Source of the DNA: an uncultured Desulfobacterium sp.
GTDB lineage: Bacteria; Desulfobacterota; DSM-4660; Desulfatiglandales; Desulfatiglandaceae
Length of the DNA stretch: 64,000 nucleotides
Reading direction: 5' to 3'
NCBI GenBank assembly: GCA_900258555.1
Contig: LT984854.1
Span: 1,711,617-1,775,616 of the forward strand
Positions within the stretch are counted from its first letter, which is position 1. Every line of letters begins with the position of its first letter. The notes below the pieces were generated by a model. It was not told the DNA's origin, did no database searches, and saw nothing but the letters and a program-made list of their open reading frames with translations. The position numbers and the translations under genes were made by a program. Positions 29,244-36,857 of the stretch are shown here, one piece after another.

Positions 29244-29792
29244 ATGCGTACTTTTAAATTATTTATGATCGCACCGTTAGTTTTGTTGTTTTTCGGCTTT
29301 ACTGAACCCATTCCTTGCTATGCAGGGGAAGCGCAGGACTATAAGCTGGGTGTAAAACTTGGTCTGAATGCCATGAAGCACGATGAGATCTTCAGGCTTT
29401 ATGAGGTCTACATGGTATCAGGGCTTCCTTGGACTAAACATTGGCACAGTGGATGGATAGGATATACTGGTCTTAGTTTCAATGCAGGCATTCAAAGGGC
29501 TGCTGATGATAGCGGATTGGTGGCTTCTATGGGGCCGGTTTTTTCCCTTACAAAACGGGACAGTCGTATATTTTTAATATTTTCTTTCAGGTTTGCCCTG
29601 ATGGATGATTATCAATTCGGTCATGAAGACCTTGGAGGGCGCTTTGCGTTTATTGAGGAGTGTGGCTTCAGATACTACCTGGGATGGAATATGTACGCGG
29701 GATATCAATACAGGCACATGTCAAACGCGCATATATACGACAAGAATCCTGGCGTGGATATGCATACATTGGAACTGATATATAACTTTTAA
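29244..29792 (+). CDS. PagL-like acyloxyacyl hydrolase family outer-membrane protein
   Basis: 182 aa with a signal peptide (about 27 residues, ending IPCYA) and an amphipathic beta-rich body, as in eight-stranded outer-membrane barrels. The C terminus YQYRHMSNAHIYDKNPGVD matches the active-site end of lipid A 3-O-deacylase PagL, with His and Ser at HxSN. PagL has Glu 14 residues after the His; here that position is Asp. The last residue is Phe, usual for barrels. It probably trims lipid A acyl chains if active. AGGAGG before ATG 29244 fixes the start; the frame is open 15 codons earlier. Confidence 0.8.
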   Translation: MRTFKLFMIAPLVLLFFGFTEPIPCYAGEAQDYKLGVKLGLNAMKHDEIFRLYEVYMVSGLPWTKHWHSGWIGYTGLSFNAGIQRAADDSGLVASMGPVFSLTKRDSRIFLIFSFRFALMDDYQFGHEDLGGRFAFIEECGFRYYLGWNMYAGYQYRHMSNAHIYDKNPGVDMHTLELIYNF

Positions 29793-29803
29793 TTAATGCC
29801 ATT

Positions 29804-30613
29804 ATGATCGGGGTGTTTGATTCAGGTTTTGGTGGTTTGACCATCCTTCAGTCATTCATTGATGAACTGCCCGCTTATGATTTCACTTACCTGGGCGATA
29901 ACGGCCGTACGCCGTACGGCAACAAGTCCCTTAATGTCATATATGAATACACACGTCAGGCGGTGGAATTCCTCTTTGGCTTCGGCGCTGGTCTTATTAT
30001 CCTTGCCTGTAATACGGCCTCTGCCAAGGCCTTAAGAAAGATCCAGCAGGAATGGCTGTCCGTTAATTACCCTGATAGACGGGTGCTTGGTGTTGTTATC
30101 CCGCTTGCCGAGGCGGCAGTTGAGGCAAGCAAAAGCGGCCGCATAGGTGTTATCGGCACCAGGGCCACCATAGAATCAAGGGTCTACGATCAGGAGCTTA
30201 ATAAGCTTAGAGAAGGCCTGGGCATCTTTTCTCAGGCATGCCCCCTCCTGGTCCCGCTGGTTGAAGAAAACTGGGTGGGGAAACCTGAAACAACGATGAT
30301 TTTGAAAAAATATCTAAGACCACTAAAGACAAAAAACATTGATACGCTGATCCTTGGTTGCACTCACTATCCTTTTCTTAAAAATGATATCAAGAGGATA
30401 ATGGGAAAGAATTGTCACGTGCTGGATGCCCCTGGGATTGTAGCCGGAAAACTTGCCGATTATCTGAAACGTCATCCCGAAATAGACGGGAATCTATCGA
30501 AAGACGGCAAGAGGGTTTTTTATACCACGGATGGAGAAGACAGGTTCAGAAGTTTCGGCAGGAAATTTTTCGGTAAGCATATCTCAAATGTAAGGACCAC
30601 AACTCTGGAATAG
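29804..30613 (+). CDS. murI: Glutamate racemase
   Basis: 269 aa. It makes D-glutamate for peptidoglycan. Motifs are GVFDSGFGGLTIL, YLGDNGRTPYGNKS, the first catalytic Cys in LACNTASAKAL and the second in ILGCTHYPFLK. It starts 11 nt after the PagL-like gene. The longer spacing afterwards (248 bp to the next gene) suggests the end of a transcript, though no clear terminator was found. Confidence 0.96.
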   Translation: MIGVFDSGFGGLTILQSFIDELPAYDFTYLGDNGRTPYGNKSLNVIYEYTRQAVEFLFGFGAGLIILACNTASAKALRKIQQEWLSVNYPDRRVLGVVIPLAEAAVEASKSGRIGVIGTRATIESRVYDQELNKLREGLGIFSQACPLLVPLVEENWVGKPETTMILKKYLRPLKTKNIDTLILGCTHYPFLKNDIKRIMGKNCHVLDAPGIVAGKLADYLKRHPEIDGNLSKDGKRVFYTTDGEDRFRSFGRKFFGKHISNVRTTTLE

Positions 30614-30861
30614 CCCTCTATTTTAAAATATCGAAGTTTTACAGCTTGATAAGTTGAAATTTTTATATTATTAATCAAATATTCTTTTTGTCGTCGCCGC
30701 TAATCATTTGAAATTTATCAAAATTTATAGTAGTCCGTTTTTGGCAAAAGTTTTGCAAGGGGTTAATTTTAAAATGGTTTATAGGGAGTCCTTTACGGAC
30801 GAGCGTAAATAAGGGGTAATAGGCTAAGAATATCGTATAGAATCTATTAGGAGGAACGATT

Positions 30862-31548
30862 ATGTTAGTAAAAGATTTTATGACACAAAACCCACTCACA
30901 GTAAACGGAGATATTTCTGTAATAGAGGCGGCGGAGTTGATGAAAAGACATCGGGTCAGACGATTTCCTGTCCTCCGAAACAATGAAGTGGTTGGTATTG
31001 TTACGGACCGAGATCTGCGTTCAGCAGGACCATCTCAGGTAATCAATTTTGACAAGGCCGAGAGAAAACTGTTTCCTGATTTATATGACTTACTCACCAA
31101 GATAACCGTAAAGGACATTATGACCAGAAACATTGTCACAATCAGTCCTGAAAAGACCATTGTTACCGCATCCCTCACCATGCTGAAGCACAAGATCACC
31201 GGTCTGCCGGTGGTTGACGACCAGAAGCGTCTTATAGGGATCCTGACTGAGGGAGACATTTTCAAGGCCCTTGTTGGATTTTCTGCCAGCCACCTTGGAA
31301 AGACCCTTATCGGCCTTACCCTTGAAGACCGTCCTGGCGTACTGAAAGACGTTGCTGACGATATCAGAGAAAGTGGTGGGCGCATGGCAAGCATTTTATC
31401 TTCCATCAAGACCGGCGAGAAACAAATGCGCCAGGTTTATATCAGGCTTATGGACGATCCGCCTGTTAATTTGGAAGAATTGAAGAAATCTTTGGAAAAG
31501 GAATTCGAACTGCTTTTCGTCATTGAGGACGATGTTGCCATTCCCTGA
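30862..31548 (+). CDS. CBS-pair plus ACT domain protein (AcuB-like)
   Basis: 228 aa, cytoplasmic. Two CBS motifs form a Bateman module (MTQNPLTVNGDISVIEAAELM; MTRNIVTISPEKTIVTASL), which usually binds adenine nucleotides. Residues about 150-228 form an ACT domain (LTLEDRPGVLKDVADDIRESGGRM), usually an amino-acid sensor. No catalytic domain is present, so it is a regulatory adaptor. TAGGAGG lies ahead of the ATG. A strong intrinsic terminator follows, so this looks like a single-gene transcript. Confidence 0.9.
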   Translation: MLVKDFMTQNPLTVNGDISVIEAAELMKRHRVRRFPVLRNNEVVGIVTDRDLRSAGPSQVINFDKAERKLFPDLYDLLTKITVKDIMTRNIVTISPEKTIVTASLTMLKHKITGLPVVDDQKRLIGILTEGDIFKALVGFSASHLGKTLIGLTLEDRPGVLKDVADDIRESGGRMASILSSIKTGEKQMRQVYIRLMDDPPVNLEELKKSLEKEFELLFVIEDDVAIP

Positions 31549-31574
31549 TTGGCCTGAGTGAAAAAAGGCTAAAG

Positions 31575-31611
31575 GCAGCGGGCCGCTAAAATTCAGGCCC
31601 GCTGCTTTTTT
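31575..31611 (+). terminator. Intrinsic terminator after the CBS-ACT gene
   Basis: Perfect 10-bp stem GCAGCGGGCC/GGCCCGCTGC (31575-31584 with 31596-31605), an 11-nt loop and six T. It is a textbook Rho-independent terminator 27 bp after the stop codon. Confidence 0.92.
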
Positions 31612-31756
31612 ATAATTGGCCCTATAGGGCTTCTCTTCTTCTGGTATTCCATTTTACAGAACTTTTTGTATAGAAATCCCCAAAACAATATGTTAATAGA
31701 CAATGTCCTGGCCGATTATGGTCAGACTAGCAAATATTAACAGGATGGATAAGGCT

Positions 31757-31984
31757 ATGACATTAAAGGAAAAGGTCGAGGAGGCGCTCCAGAAGGTCAG
31801 GCCATCGCTCCAGGCGGATGGAGGCGATGTTTTGCTTGTTGATGTTGACGATAGCGGTGTGGTCAAGGTGAGATTAATGGGAGCCTGCGGTGGTTGCCCG
31901 ATGTCACAAATGACGCTGAAGATGGGGATAGAAAAGATAATTAAACAGAATGTGCCGGAGATCAAGACCGTTGAATCGGTTTGA
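31757..31984 (+). CDS. NifU-like C-terminal domain (Nfu) iron-sulfur protein
   Basis: 75 aa from ATG 31757; the frame is open to 31703. It is the stand-alone Nfu domain: RPSLQADGGDVLLVDVDDSG and the CxxC in MGACGGCPMSQMTLKMGIE. Such proteins hold and pass [4Fe-4S] clusters to apo-enzymes. The ATG at 31757 gives the usual short N terminus and has a purine-rich GGATGGATAAGG stretch upstream. It is flanked by a terminator upstream and a separate gene downstream, so probably monocistronic. Confidence 0.92.
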   Translation: MTLKEKVEEALQKVRPSLQADGGDVLLVDVDDSGVVKVRLMGACGGCPMSQMTLKMGIEKIIKQNVPEIKTVESV

Positions 31985-32096
31985 GTCCTGCTGCGTGCGG
32001 GTTTGTATTTGTTCTCAATTTAGCATTAACCTTGGAGGCCATAGGGTTGGTGCGTTTGCAATAACATAGCGTTTAAAAAGCAAGGAGGATTGATTC

Positions 32097-32957
32097 ATGG
32101 AAATCAAAAAGATTGGCGTTGTCGGCGCTGGAACTATGGGTAATGGTATTGCCTTGGTTGCGGCACAGATTGGATGCGATGTTGTTATGCGAGACATCAA
32201 GGATGAATTTGTCCAGAGGGGTATGAAGGCCATTAATGGTTTCCTCTCAAAGAGCGTTGAAAAGGGAAAGCTTGAAGCAGCTAAAAAAGATGAGATTCTT
32301 GGTCATGTCACCGGGACAACCGATATGTCTCTTATGAAGGATGTGGATTATGTAATTGAGGTCGTGGTGGAGGACCTCAATCTCAAAAAGAGTGTCTTTA
32401 AGGAATTGGATGAGATCTGTCGGCCCGAGGTGGTAATTGCATCAAATACATCTTCAATGTCGATTACGGAAATCGCTGCCTCAACCAAGCGCCCGGACAA
32501 GATCTGTGGTATGCATTTTTTTAACCCTGTGCCTATCATGAGACTGGTTGAAGTGATCAGAGGCCATCTGACCAGTGAAGAAACAGCAATGACCGCTATG
32601 AATCTGGCGAAAAAGATGGGCAAGATCCCGGTTGATGTCAAGAAAGACAGCCCCGGCTTCATTGTTAACAGGATCATGCTTCCCCATCTGCTGGAGGCGA
32701 TAAAGATAGTTGAGGAGGGCATTGCCTCCATAGCCGACGTGGATATCGCGGTTAAAAACGGGCTGAATTATCCCATGGGACCATTTGAGCTTATGGATCT
32801 TTCAGGGATTGATATTGCGTACTTTGTGACGGAATACTTCTTTAAAGAGATGAACAAGGAACTCAAATGGGTATGCCCGACCATGCTTAAAAACATGATC
32901 CGCGCAGGACGTCTGGGAAGAAAGACAAACGGCGGATGGTACGATTACAGTAAATAA
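32097..32957 (+). CDS. 3-hydroxybutyryl-CoA dehydrogenase
   Basis: 286 aa. It oxidises or reduces 3-hydroxyacyl-CoA with NAD(H). The Rossmann motif GVVGAGTMGNGIALVAAQ is at the N terminus; the catalytic His is in GMHFFNPVPIMRLVEVI; VKKDSPGFIVNRIMLPHLLEA and the YPMGPFELMDLSGID helix end the family pattern. Length fits Hbd (about 282). AAGGAGG precedes the ATG. No other beta-oxidation or butyrate gene is adjacent, so its direction in the cell is not clear from context. Confidence 0.93.
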   Translation: MEIKKIGVVGAGTMGNGIALVAAQIGCDVVMRDIKDEFVQRGMKAINGFLSKSVEKGKLEAAKKDEILGHVTGTTDMSLMKDVDYVIEVVVEDLNLKKSVFKELDEICRPEVVIASNTSSMSITEIAASTKRPDKICGMHFFNPVPIMRLVEVIRGHLTSEETAMTAMNLAKKMGKIPVDVKKDSPGFIVNRIMLPHLLEAIKIVEEGIASIADVDIAVKNGLNYPMGPFELMDLSGIDIAYFVTEYFFKEMNKELKWVCPTMLKNMIRAGRLGRKTNGGWYDYSK

Positions 32958-33006
32958 GTTAGACAATAATGGCCGGTGTTCATAGCAAACGCCGGTTCGA
33001 TAAATC

Positions 33007-33040
33007 AAAAAGGCGGCTTCGGATAAAAAGCCGCCTTTTT
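33007..33040. terminator. Bidirectional intrinsic terminator
   Basis: A perfect 13-bp stem (33007-33019 with 33028-33040), A-tract on one side and T-tract on the other, with an 8-nt loop. It lies between hbd (plus) and the small ribosomal gene (minus), so it can end transcription from both. Confidence 0.93.
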
Positions 33041-33060
33041 ATTTTTAGGTCACCGGGGGA

Positions 33061-33150
33061 TTACTTGTTCTTATGACGAGATTTCTTTTTCAGCTTTCTG
33101 TACTTGTGCTTGGTAATTTTCTTACGACGCTTTTTGACAACGCTGCTCAT
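33061..33150 (-). CDS. bS22-like (AURKAIP1/COX24-domain) ribosomal peptide
   Basis: A 29-aa gene easily missed because of its size. The product begins MSSVVKKRRKKITKHKYRKL and continues with a KKKSRHKNK tail, an extremely basic peptide. The KKRRKKxxKHKYRKxxKKxR core is the AURKAIP1/COX24 (PF08213) pattern found in bacterial small-subunit peptides (bS22-like) and mitochondrial mS38. GGAGG lies 7 nt before the ATG, an excellent ribosome site. The terminator at 33007-33040 follows directly. It probably binds 16S rRNA in the small subunit. Confidence 0.9.
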   Translation of the reverse strand: MSSVVKKRRKKITKHKYRKLKKKSRHKNK

Positions 33151-33338
33151 TCGTAGCCTCCAGGTGATTTTTAATTTATCGGCGGACCTTATTCTTTTAA
33201 GGAAAGGATGTCAATATGTATTTCTAAGGCCTTAGACAAAATCAAAAGCCTTGAAAACCGGAAAAACAGCTCACCATAAAAAGTTTACATAATATACATT
33301 ATCAGACATTCCAGTTATTCAGTGGCTGAGATTAATTT

Positions 33339-34232
33339 CTATTCTGAACTAACACCCGTGACTCCCGCCTCCTTCTTTTTGTCTTTTACCTTATAAAGGT
33401 TCTTGTCAGCCTCAGCGACAAATGCCTCCGGGGTCATACCAGGTGCATATATGGCATAGCCCATACTTACGCGTTCTCCGCATTTTTCCTTAAAGGCGGT
33501 TGAAATACGTCTGTTGATGGTCATGCAGATATATTCGTCTGCATCATTTAAGATGATTGCAAATTCGTCTCCTCCATACCTATATCCTGAATCAACGCCC
33601 TGACGAATCTGTGCGAGTATGATCTTTCCGAATTTCTGGAGATGTTCATCCCCAGCAAGATGTCCATGTGTGTCATTGAATTTCTTAAAATCGTCCAGAT
33701 CCAAAAGTATCAGTCCTAGTCTATGTCCCTTTCTCTGGGACCTAATGATCTCATCTTTGAGGCGTGCATAAAAATGTCTTTGATTATAAAGGCCTGTAAG
33801 AGAGTCAGTAATCGTAAGTCTTTTTAACTCCTGCCTGATATTTCTCTCGATAATCGCTCGCCTGATCTTTGCCTCCAGTTCTTCTATACGAAAAGGCTTA
33901 TTTATAAAATCTGTAGCACCTGCATTTATCACTGAGACATATTTAAATTCCTCAGAAAATCCAGTCATTACAATGATGCATACTTCAGGGAATTCAGTCT
34001 TTGTCCTCTTTGTCAATTCCAGGCCGTCAAGGCCCGGCATCACGATATCAGTAACCAAAAAGGTGTATGACATCTTCCTTCTCAATTCGTTTATACCCTC
34101 TTCGCCACTGGAAACATGGTAGGCTTTAAAGCCAAGTCGGTTTAACAGCTCAACGAGAATCTTTCCGAATTCTGTCTCATCATCCACCACAAGGATATTT
34201 TCATCGAGATAATTTATGCTTTCTTTTTCCAT
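33339..34232 (-). CDS. Response regulator with GGDEF domain (REC-GGDEF)
   Basis: 297 aa from ATG 34232; a GTG at 34250 adds six residues but has no ribosome site. The receiver domain holds VVDDE, the phospho-acceptor D62 in LVTDIVMPGLDG, T in VMTGF and K in NKPF. The GGDEF domain (about residues 125-290) has DSLTGLYNQRHF and an intact active site RYGGDEF, so it can probably make cyclic di-GMP from two GTP. The inhibitory RxxD site is altered: the four residues are QGVD. No cognate kinase is adjacent. It is the last gene of the long minus-strand run. Confidence 0.92.
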   Translation of the reverse strand: MEKESINYLDENILVVDDETEFGKILVELLNRLGFKAYHVSSGEEGINELRRKMSYTFLVTDIVMPGLDGLELTKRTKTEFPEVCIIVMTGFSEEFKYVSVINAGATDFINKPFRIEELEAKIRRAIIERNIRQELKRLTITDSLTGLYNQRHFYARLKDEIIRSQRKGHRLGLILLDLDDFKKFNDTHGHLAGDEHLQKFGKIILAQIRQGVDSGYRYGGDEFAIILNDADEYICMTINRRISTAFKEKCGERVSMGYAIYAPGMTPEAFVAEADKNLYKVKDKKKEAGVTGVSSE

Positions 34233-34290
34233 GAGATCCAGGCCTTTCACCTCGGAATTATGGCAATTTTAAATAAGGAAATAGATGTGT

Positions 34291-35586
34291 TCACCCAGAA
34301 AGAGAATTTGAAGTACAGCTATCAATTAATACATTAACTAATTCACCTATTTTTTTATTATTGCTTATAAAATTAACAATCTTGTTTGTGCTGGTTCGAC
34401 CGGTCAACTGACCGCCTTTCTTGCTTTGGCCCTCAACAAGAACTTGGACATGTCGGCCGATAAGGTCTTGGTTTTTTTCCAGGGTTATTTGTCTTTGAAT
34501 CTTCTGAAGGACTTCCAAACGATGGATCTTAAGTGATTCGCTTACTTTGTTTTGCATCTTTGCAGCCAGTGTACCTTTTCTGTCGGAATACTTAAAGGAA
34601 AAAAGGTTATCGAATCTGACCTTTCTAATAAGATCAAGGGTCTGCTCAAAATCCGCCTCGGATTCTCCGGGAAACCCGACCATAACATCACTGGTAATTG
34701 CAATATCGTGATCAGCCTCTCGTAATTTTTCAGAAAGAATTATGTATTGGTCCCTTGAATATCCCCTCCTCATACTCTTTAAAATTGCATCTGAACCGGC
34801 CTGAAACGGCAAATGGATGTGAGAGCAGAGTTTATCTATACTCGCAAAACACTGAATAACATCCTTGGATAGATGCTTTGGGTGAGATGTGGTGAATCTT
34901 ATCCTCAAAAGACCATCAAGCCCAGCGATTTCGTTTAGAAGGGAAACAAAATTACAATCATTCCAATGGTAGGATATCACATTCTGACCCAGCAGAGTTA
35001 TTTCCTTAACACCATCGGCAATAAGGTTACTGGCCTCCGCAATTATATCGGCAGGTGGACGGGATACCTCGCGGCCACGCACATATGGGACGATACAGTA
35101 ACTGCAAAAATTATTACACCCCTCGGTAACTGAAATGAAGGCCGAAACTTTATCCCTGAAATATCCCTTGCAGTGAATTGGGCTGGCGGGTAAAGAATTA
35201 AGATCTGTTGCGACGATCTTTTTTCCGTCATAGATAATTTTTTCCAAGAATTCGGGAAACTTTTCGAGTTGTCTTGGGCCCATTACAAGATCAAGCATCG
35301 GAAATCTTTTTATCAGACGAGACCCTTCCTGTTGTGCTATGCACCCGACAATGCCCAAGATTAGATCAGGCCTTTTATTCTTAAAGGCGGCCATTCGGCC
35401 AAGGAAGCTAACCGCCTTTTGTTCCGGTTTTGCCCTGACTGCGCATGTGTTGATAAGAATGATATCCGCTATGGCAGGATCATTGACAGGAATGCATCCC
35501 TTTGTTATCAAAGAGCGCGCCAGACAGTCGGAATCATATTCATTCATCTGGCAGCCCATGGTCTTTATATAAAAGGATCGAGACAT
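34291..35586 (-). CDS. miaB: tRNA-2-methylthio-N6-dimethylallyladenosine synthase MiaB
   Basis: 431 aa. It adds the methylthio group to i6A37 of tRNAs that read UNN codons. The UPF0004 domain provides three cysteines (TMGCQMNE, INTCAVRAK, VGCIAQQ) for the auxiliary cluster. The radical SAM motif is EGCNNFCSYCIVPYVRGRE. A C-terminal TRAM domain (GRHVQVLVEGQSKKGGQLTGR) binds tRNA. Its ATG overlaps the stop of the DUF4911 gene by one base (TAATG), so the two are translationally coupled. Confidence 0.95.
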   Translation of the reverse strand: MSRSFYIKTMGCQMNEYDSDCLARSLITKGCIPVNDPAIADIILINTCAVRAKPEQKAVSFLGRMAAFKNKRPDLILGIVGCIAQQEGSRLIKRFPMLDLVMGPRQLEKFPEFLEKIIYDGKKIVATDLNSLPASPIHCKGYFRDKVSAFISVTEGCNNFCSYCIVPYVRGREVSRPPADIIAEASNLIADGVKEITLLGQNVISYHWNDCNFVSLLNEIAGLDGLLRIRFTTSHPKHLSKDVIQCFASIDKLCSHIHLPFQAGSDAILKSMRRGYSRDQYIILSEKLREADHDIAITSDVMVGFPGESEADFEQTLDLIRKVRFDNLFSFKYSDRKGTLAAKMQNKVSESLKIHRLEVLQKIQRQITLEKNQDLIGRHVQVLVEGQSKKGGQLTGRTSTNKIVNFISNNKKIGELVNVLIDSCTSNSLSG

Positions 35587-35825
35587 TATAATTCAGTTAT
35601 AGATAACCCCTCATTGCTTCGAAGCGAATCAAGCAATCCGAAAATAATTTCCTCACAACCAGGGGCAATCGCAACCTCGACGCGAGCGTCATATTGATCT
35701 ATGGTACTTACCACGGCCATGCCGTCATAGGATTCAAGGGTTGTTCTCAGATAGGCTATGTCTTTTCTATCCACACGGTACAGCCTCCTGATGGTCCTGG
35801 CTATTTCACATGCATGTTGCTTCAT
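35586..35825 (-). CDS. DUF4911 small protein
   Basis: 79 aa. The RRLYRVDRKDIAYLRTTLESYDGMAVVSTID pattern matches the short DUF4911 family, commonly found beside miaB in deltaproteobacteria; its function is unknown. The ATG at 35825 forms an ATGA overlap with the nadK stop. A GTG eight codons earlier (35849) is possible but less likely. The stop overlaps the miaB start, so nadK, this gene and miaB are chained by overlapping codons. It could assist MiaB or simply travel with it. Confidence 0.8.
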   Translation of the reverse strand: MKQHACEIARTIRRLYRVDRKDIAYLRTTLESYDGMAVVSTIDQYDARVEVAIAPGCEEIIFGLLDSLRSNEGLSITEL

Positions 35826-36697
35826 TTGCTGTATGTCGCACCGCCCCACATCAGTTTGTTTCTTAGTAGCTTGAAATAGCTGTGGTCAGGAGGGGTGAGA
35901 AGCTTTATTTTTTCATAAGACTTGGAGATGATCAATTCGTCACCGTAATAAAAATCAAATCCGACCTGCCCGTCAAATGTCAGTATCGCCCTTTCCTTGG
36001 TGGGCTTGCCCATCCTGATCCTGATAACCGCGGTGTCAGGTATGATGATCGGCCTGTTGGTCAGGGTAAAGGGACATATTGGAGTCAGAACGAATGTTTC
36101 CATGGTGGGGTATAGTATCGGTCCACCTGCAGATAAATTATATGCAGTGGAGCCGGTCGGCGTGGCTGTAATAAGACCATCCGCCCTGAAGGTTGTAAGG
36201 AACTCGTCGTTGATGGTGACATCAAGGTCTATAATTCTGGCGAGGGTCCTTTTGTTGATTACCACATCATTTAAGACATGAAATCGGATTATCTCTTCTC
36301 CATTCCTCATAACCCTGTTTTCCAGCATTACCCTGTATTCAACCTGCAACCGTTCTTCTATCATCATCTCTATTATGGGGTAAAGGCGCTCCAGGGGTAT
36401 GCCCGTAAGAAAACCCAGGCCGCCCAGGTTTACACCCAATATTGGCAGGCCATATCGGCCAAGCATGCGTGCAGCACCAAGCATGGTGCCGTCACCGCCA
36501 AGCACGACAACCCAGTTGACTGTATTTGGAATAGCGGATAACTTATGCCTGGATATGTTGACTAATGCCTCAGCCTCCATTTCTTCTGCAAAGGGCTCGA
36601 TGCCCCTGGCGCTGAACCAGTCAGAAAGCCTGCTTGCCTCGGACCTTGCCGGTTCGTAATCGTGTTTATAAATGATTCCAACTGATTGGCCGGACAT
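35822..36697 (-). CDS. nadK: NAD kinase
   Basis: 291 aa. It phosphorylates NAD to NADP. The GGDGTMLGAARMLG motif carries the catalytic Asp, NLGGLGFLTG follows, and TPTGSTAYNLSAGGPILYP is the second family signature. AGGAGG 8 nt before ATG 36697 fixes the start; the frame is open ten codons earlier. It ends in an ATGA overlap with the DUF4911 gene. Upstream, an inverted repeat separates it from ade. Confidence 0.95.
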   Translation of the reverse strand: MSGQSVGIIYKHDYEPARSEASRLSDWFSARGIEPFAEEMEAEALVNISRHKLSAIPNTVNWVVVLGGDGTMLGAARMLGRYGLPILGVNLGGLGFLTGIPLERLYPIIEMMIEERLQVEYRVMLENRVMRNGEEIIRFHVLNDVVINKRTLARIIDLDVTINDEFLTTFRADGLITATPTGSTAYNLSAGGPILYPTMETFVLTPICPFTLTNRPIIIPDTAVIRIRMGKPTKERAILTFDGQVGFDFYYGDELIISKSYEKIKLLTPPDHSYFKLLRNKLMWGGATYSK

Positions 36698-36744
36698 AAA
36701 ACCGATCCTCCTATGGGGTTTCAGCAACCTGATTTGAACCGCAG

Positions 36745-36834
36745 AATATCGAACAAGGAATGTCGAATGTCGAAGTAGTGAATCGCCTTTTCTTAAGTCC
36801 TAATTTCTGCATTCGTAATTCCTTGTTCGATATT
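36745..36834. repeat. 17-bp perfect inverted repeat between ade and nadK
   Basis: AATATCGAACAAGGAAT (36745-36761) recurs inverted at 36818-36834, with a 56-bp spacer that itself contains echoes of the same words (GAATGTCGAATGTCGAA). This is the style of intergenic palindromic repeats seen across deltaproteobacterial genomes. It may act as a transcript-end hairpin or be a REP-like element. Confidence 0.75.
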
Positions 36835-36857
36835 GGATATTCCCTATCATCCTTGAG

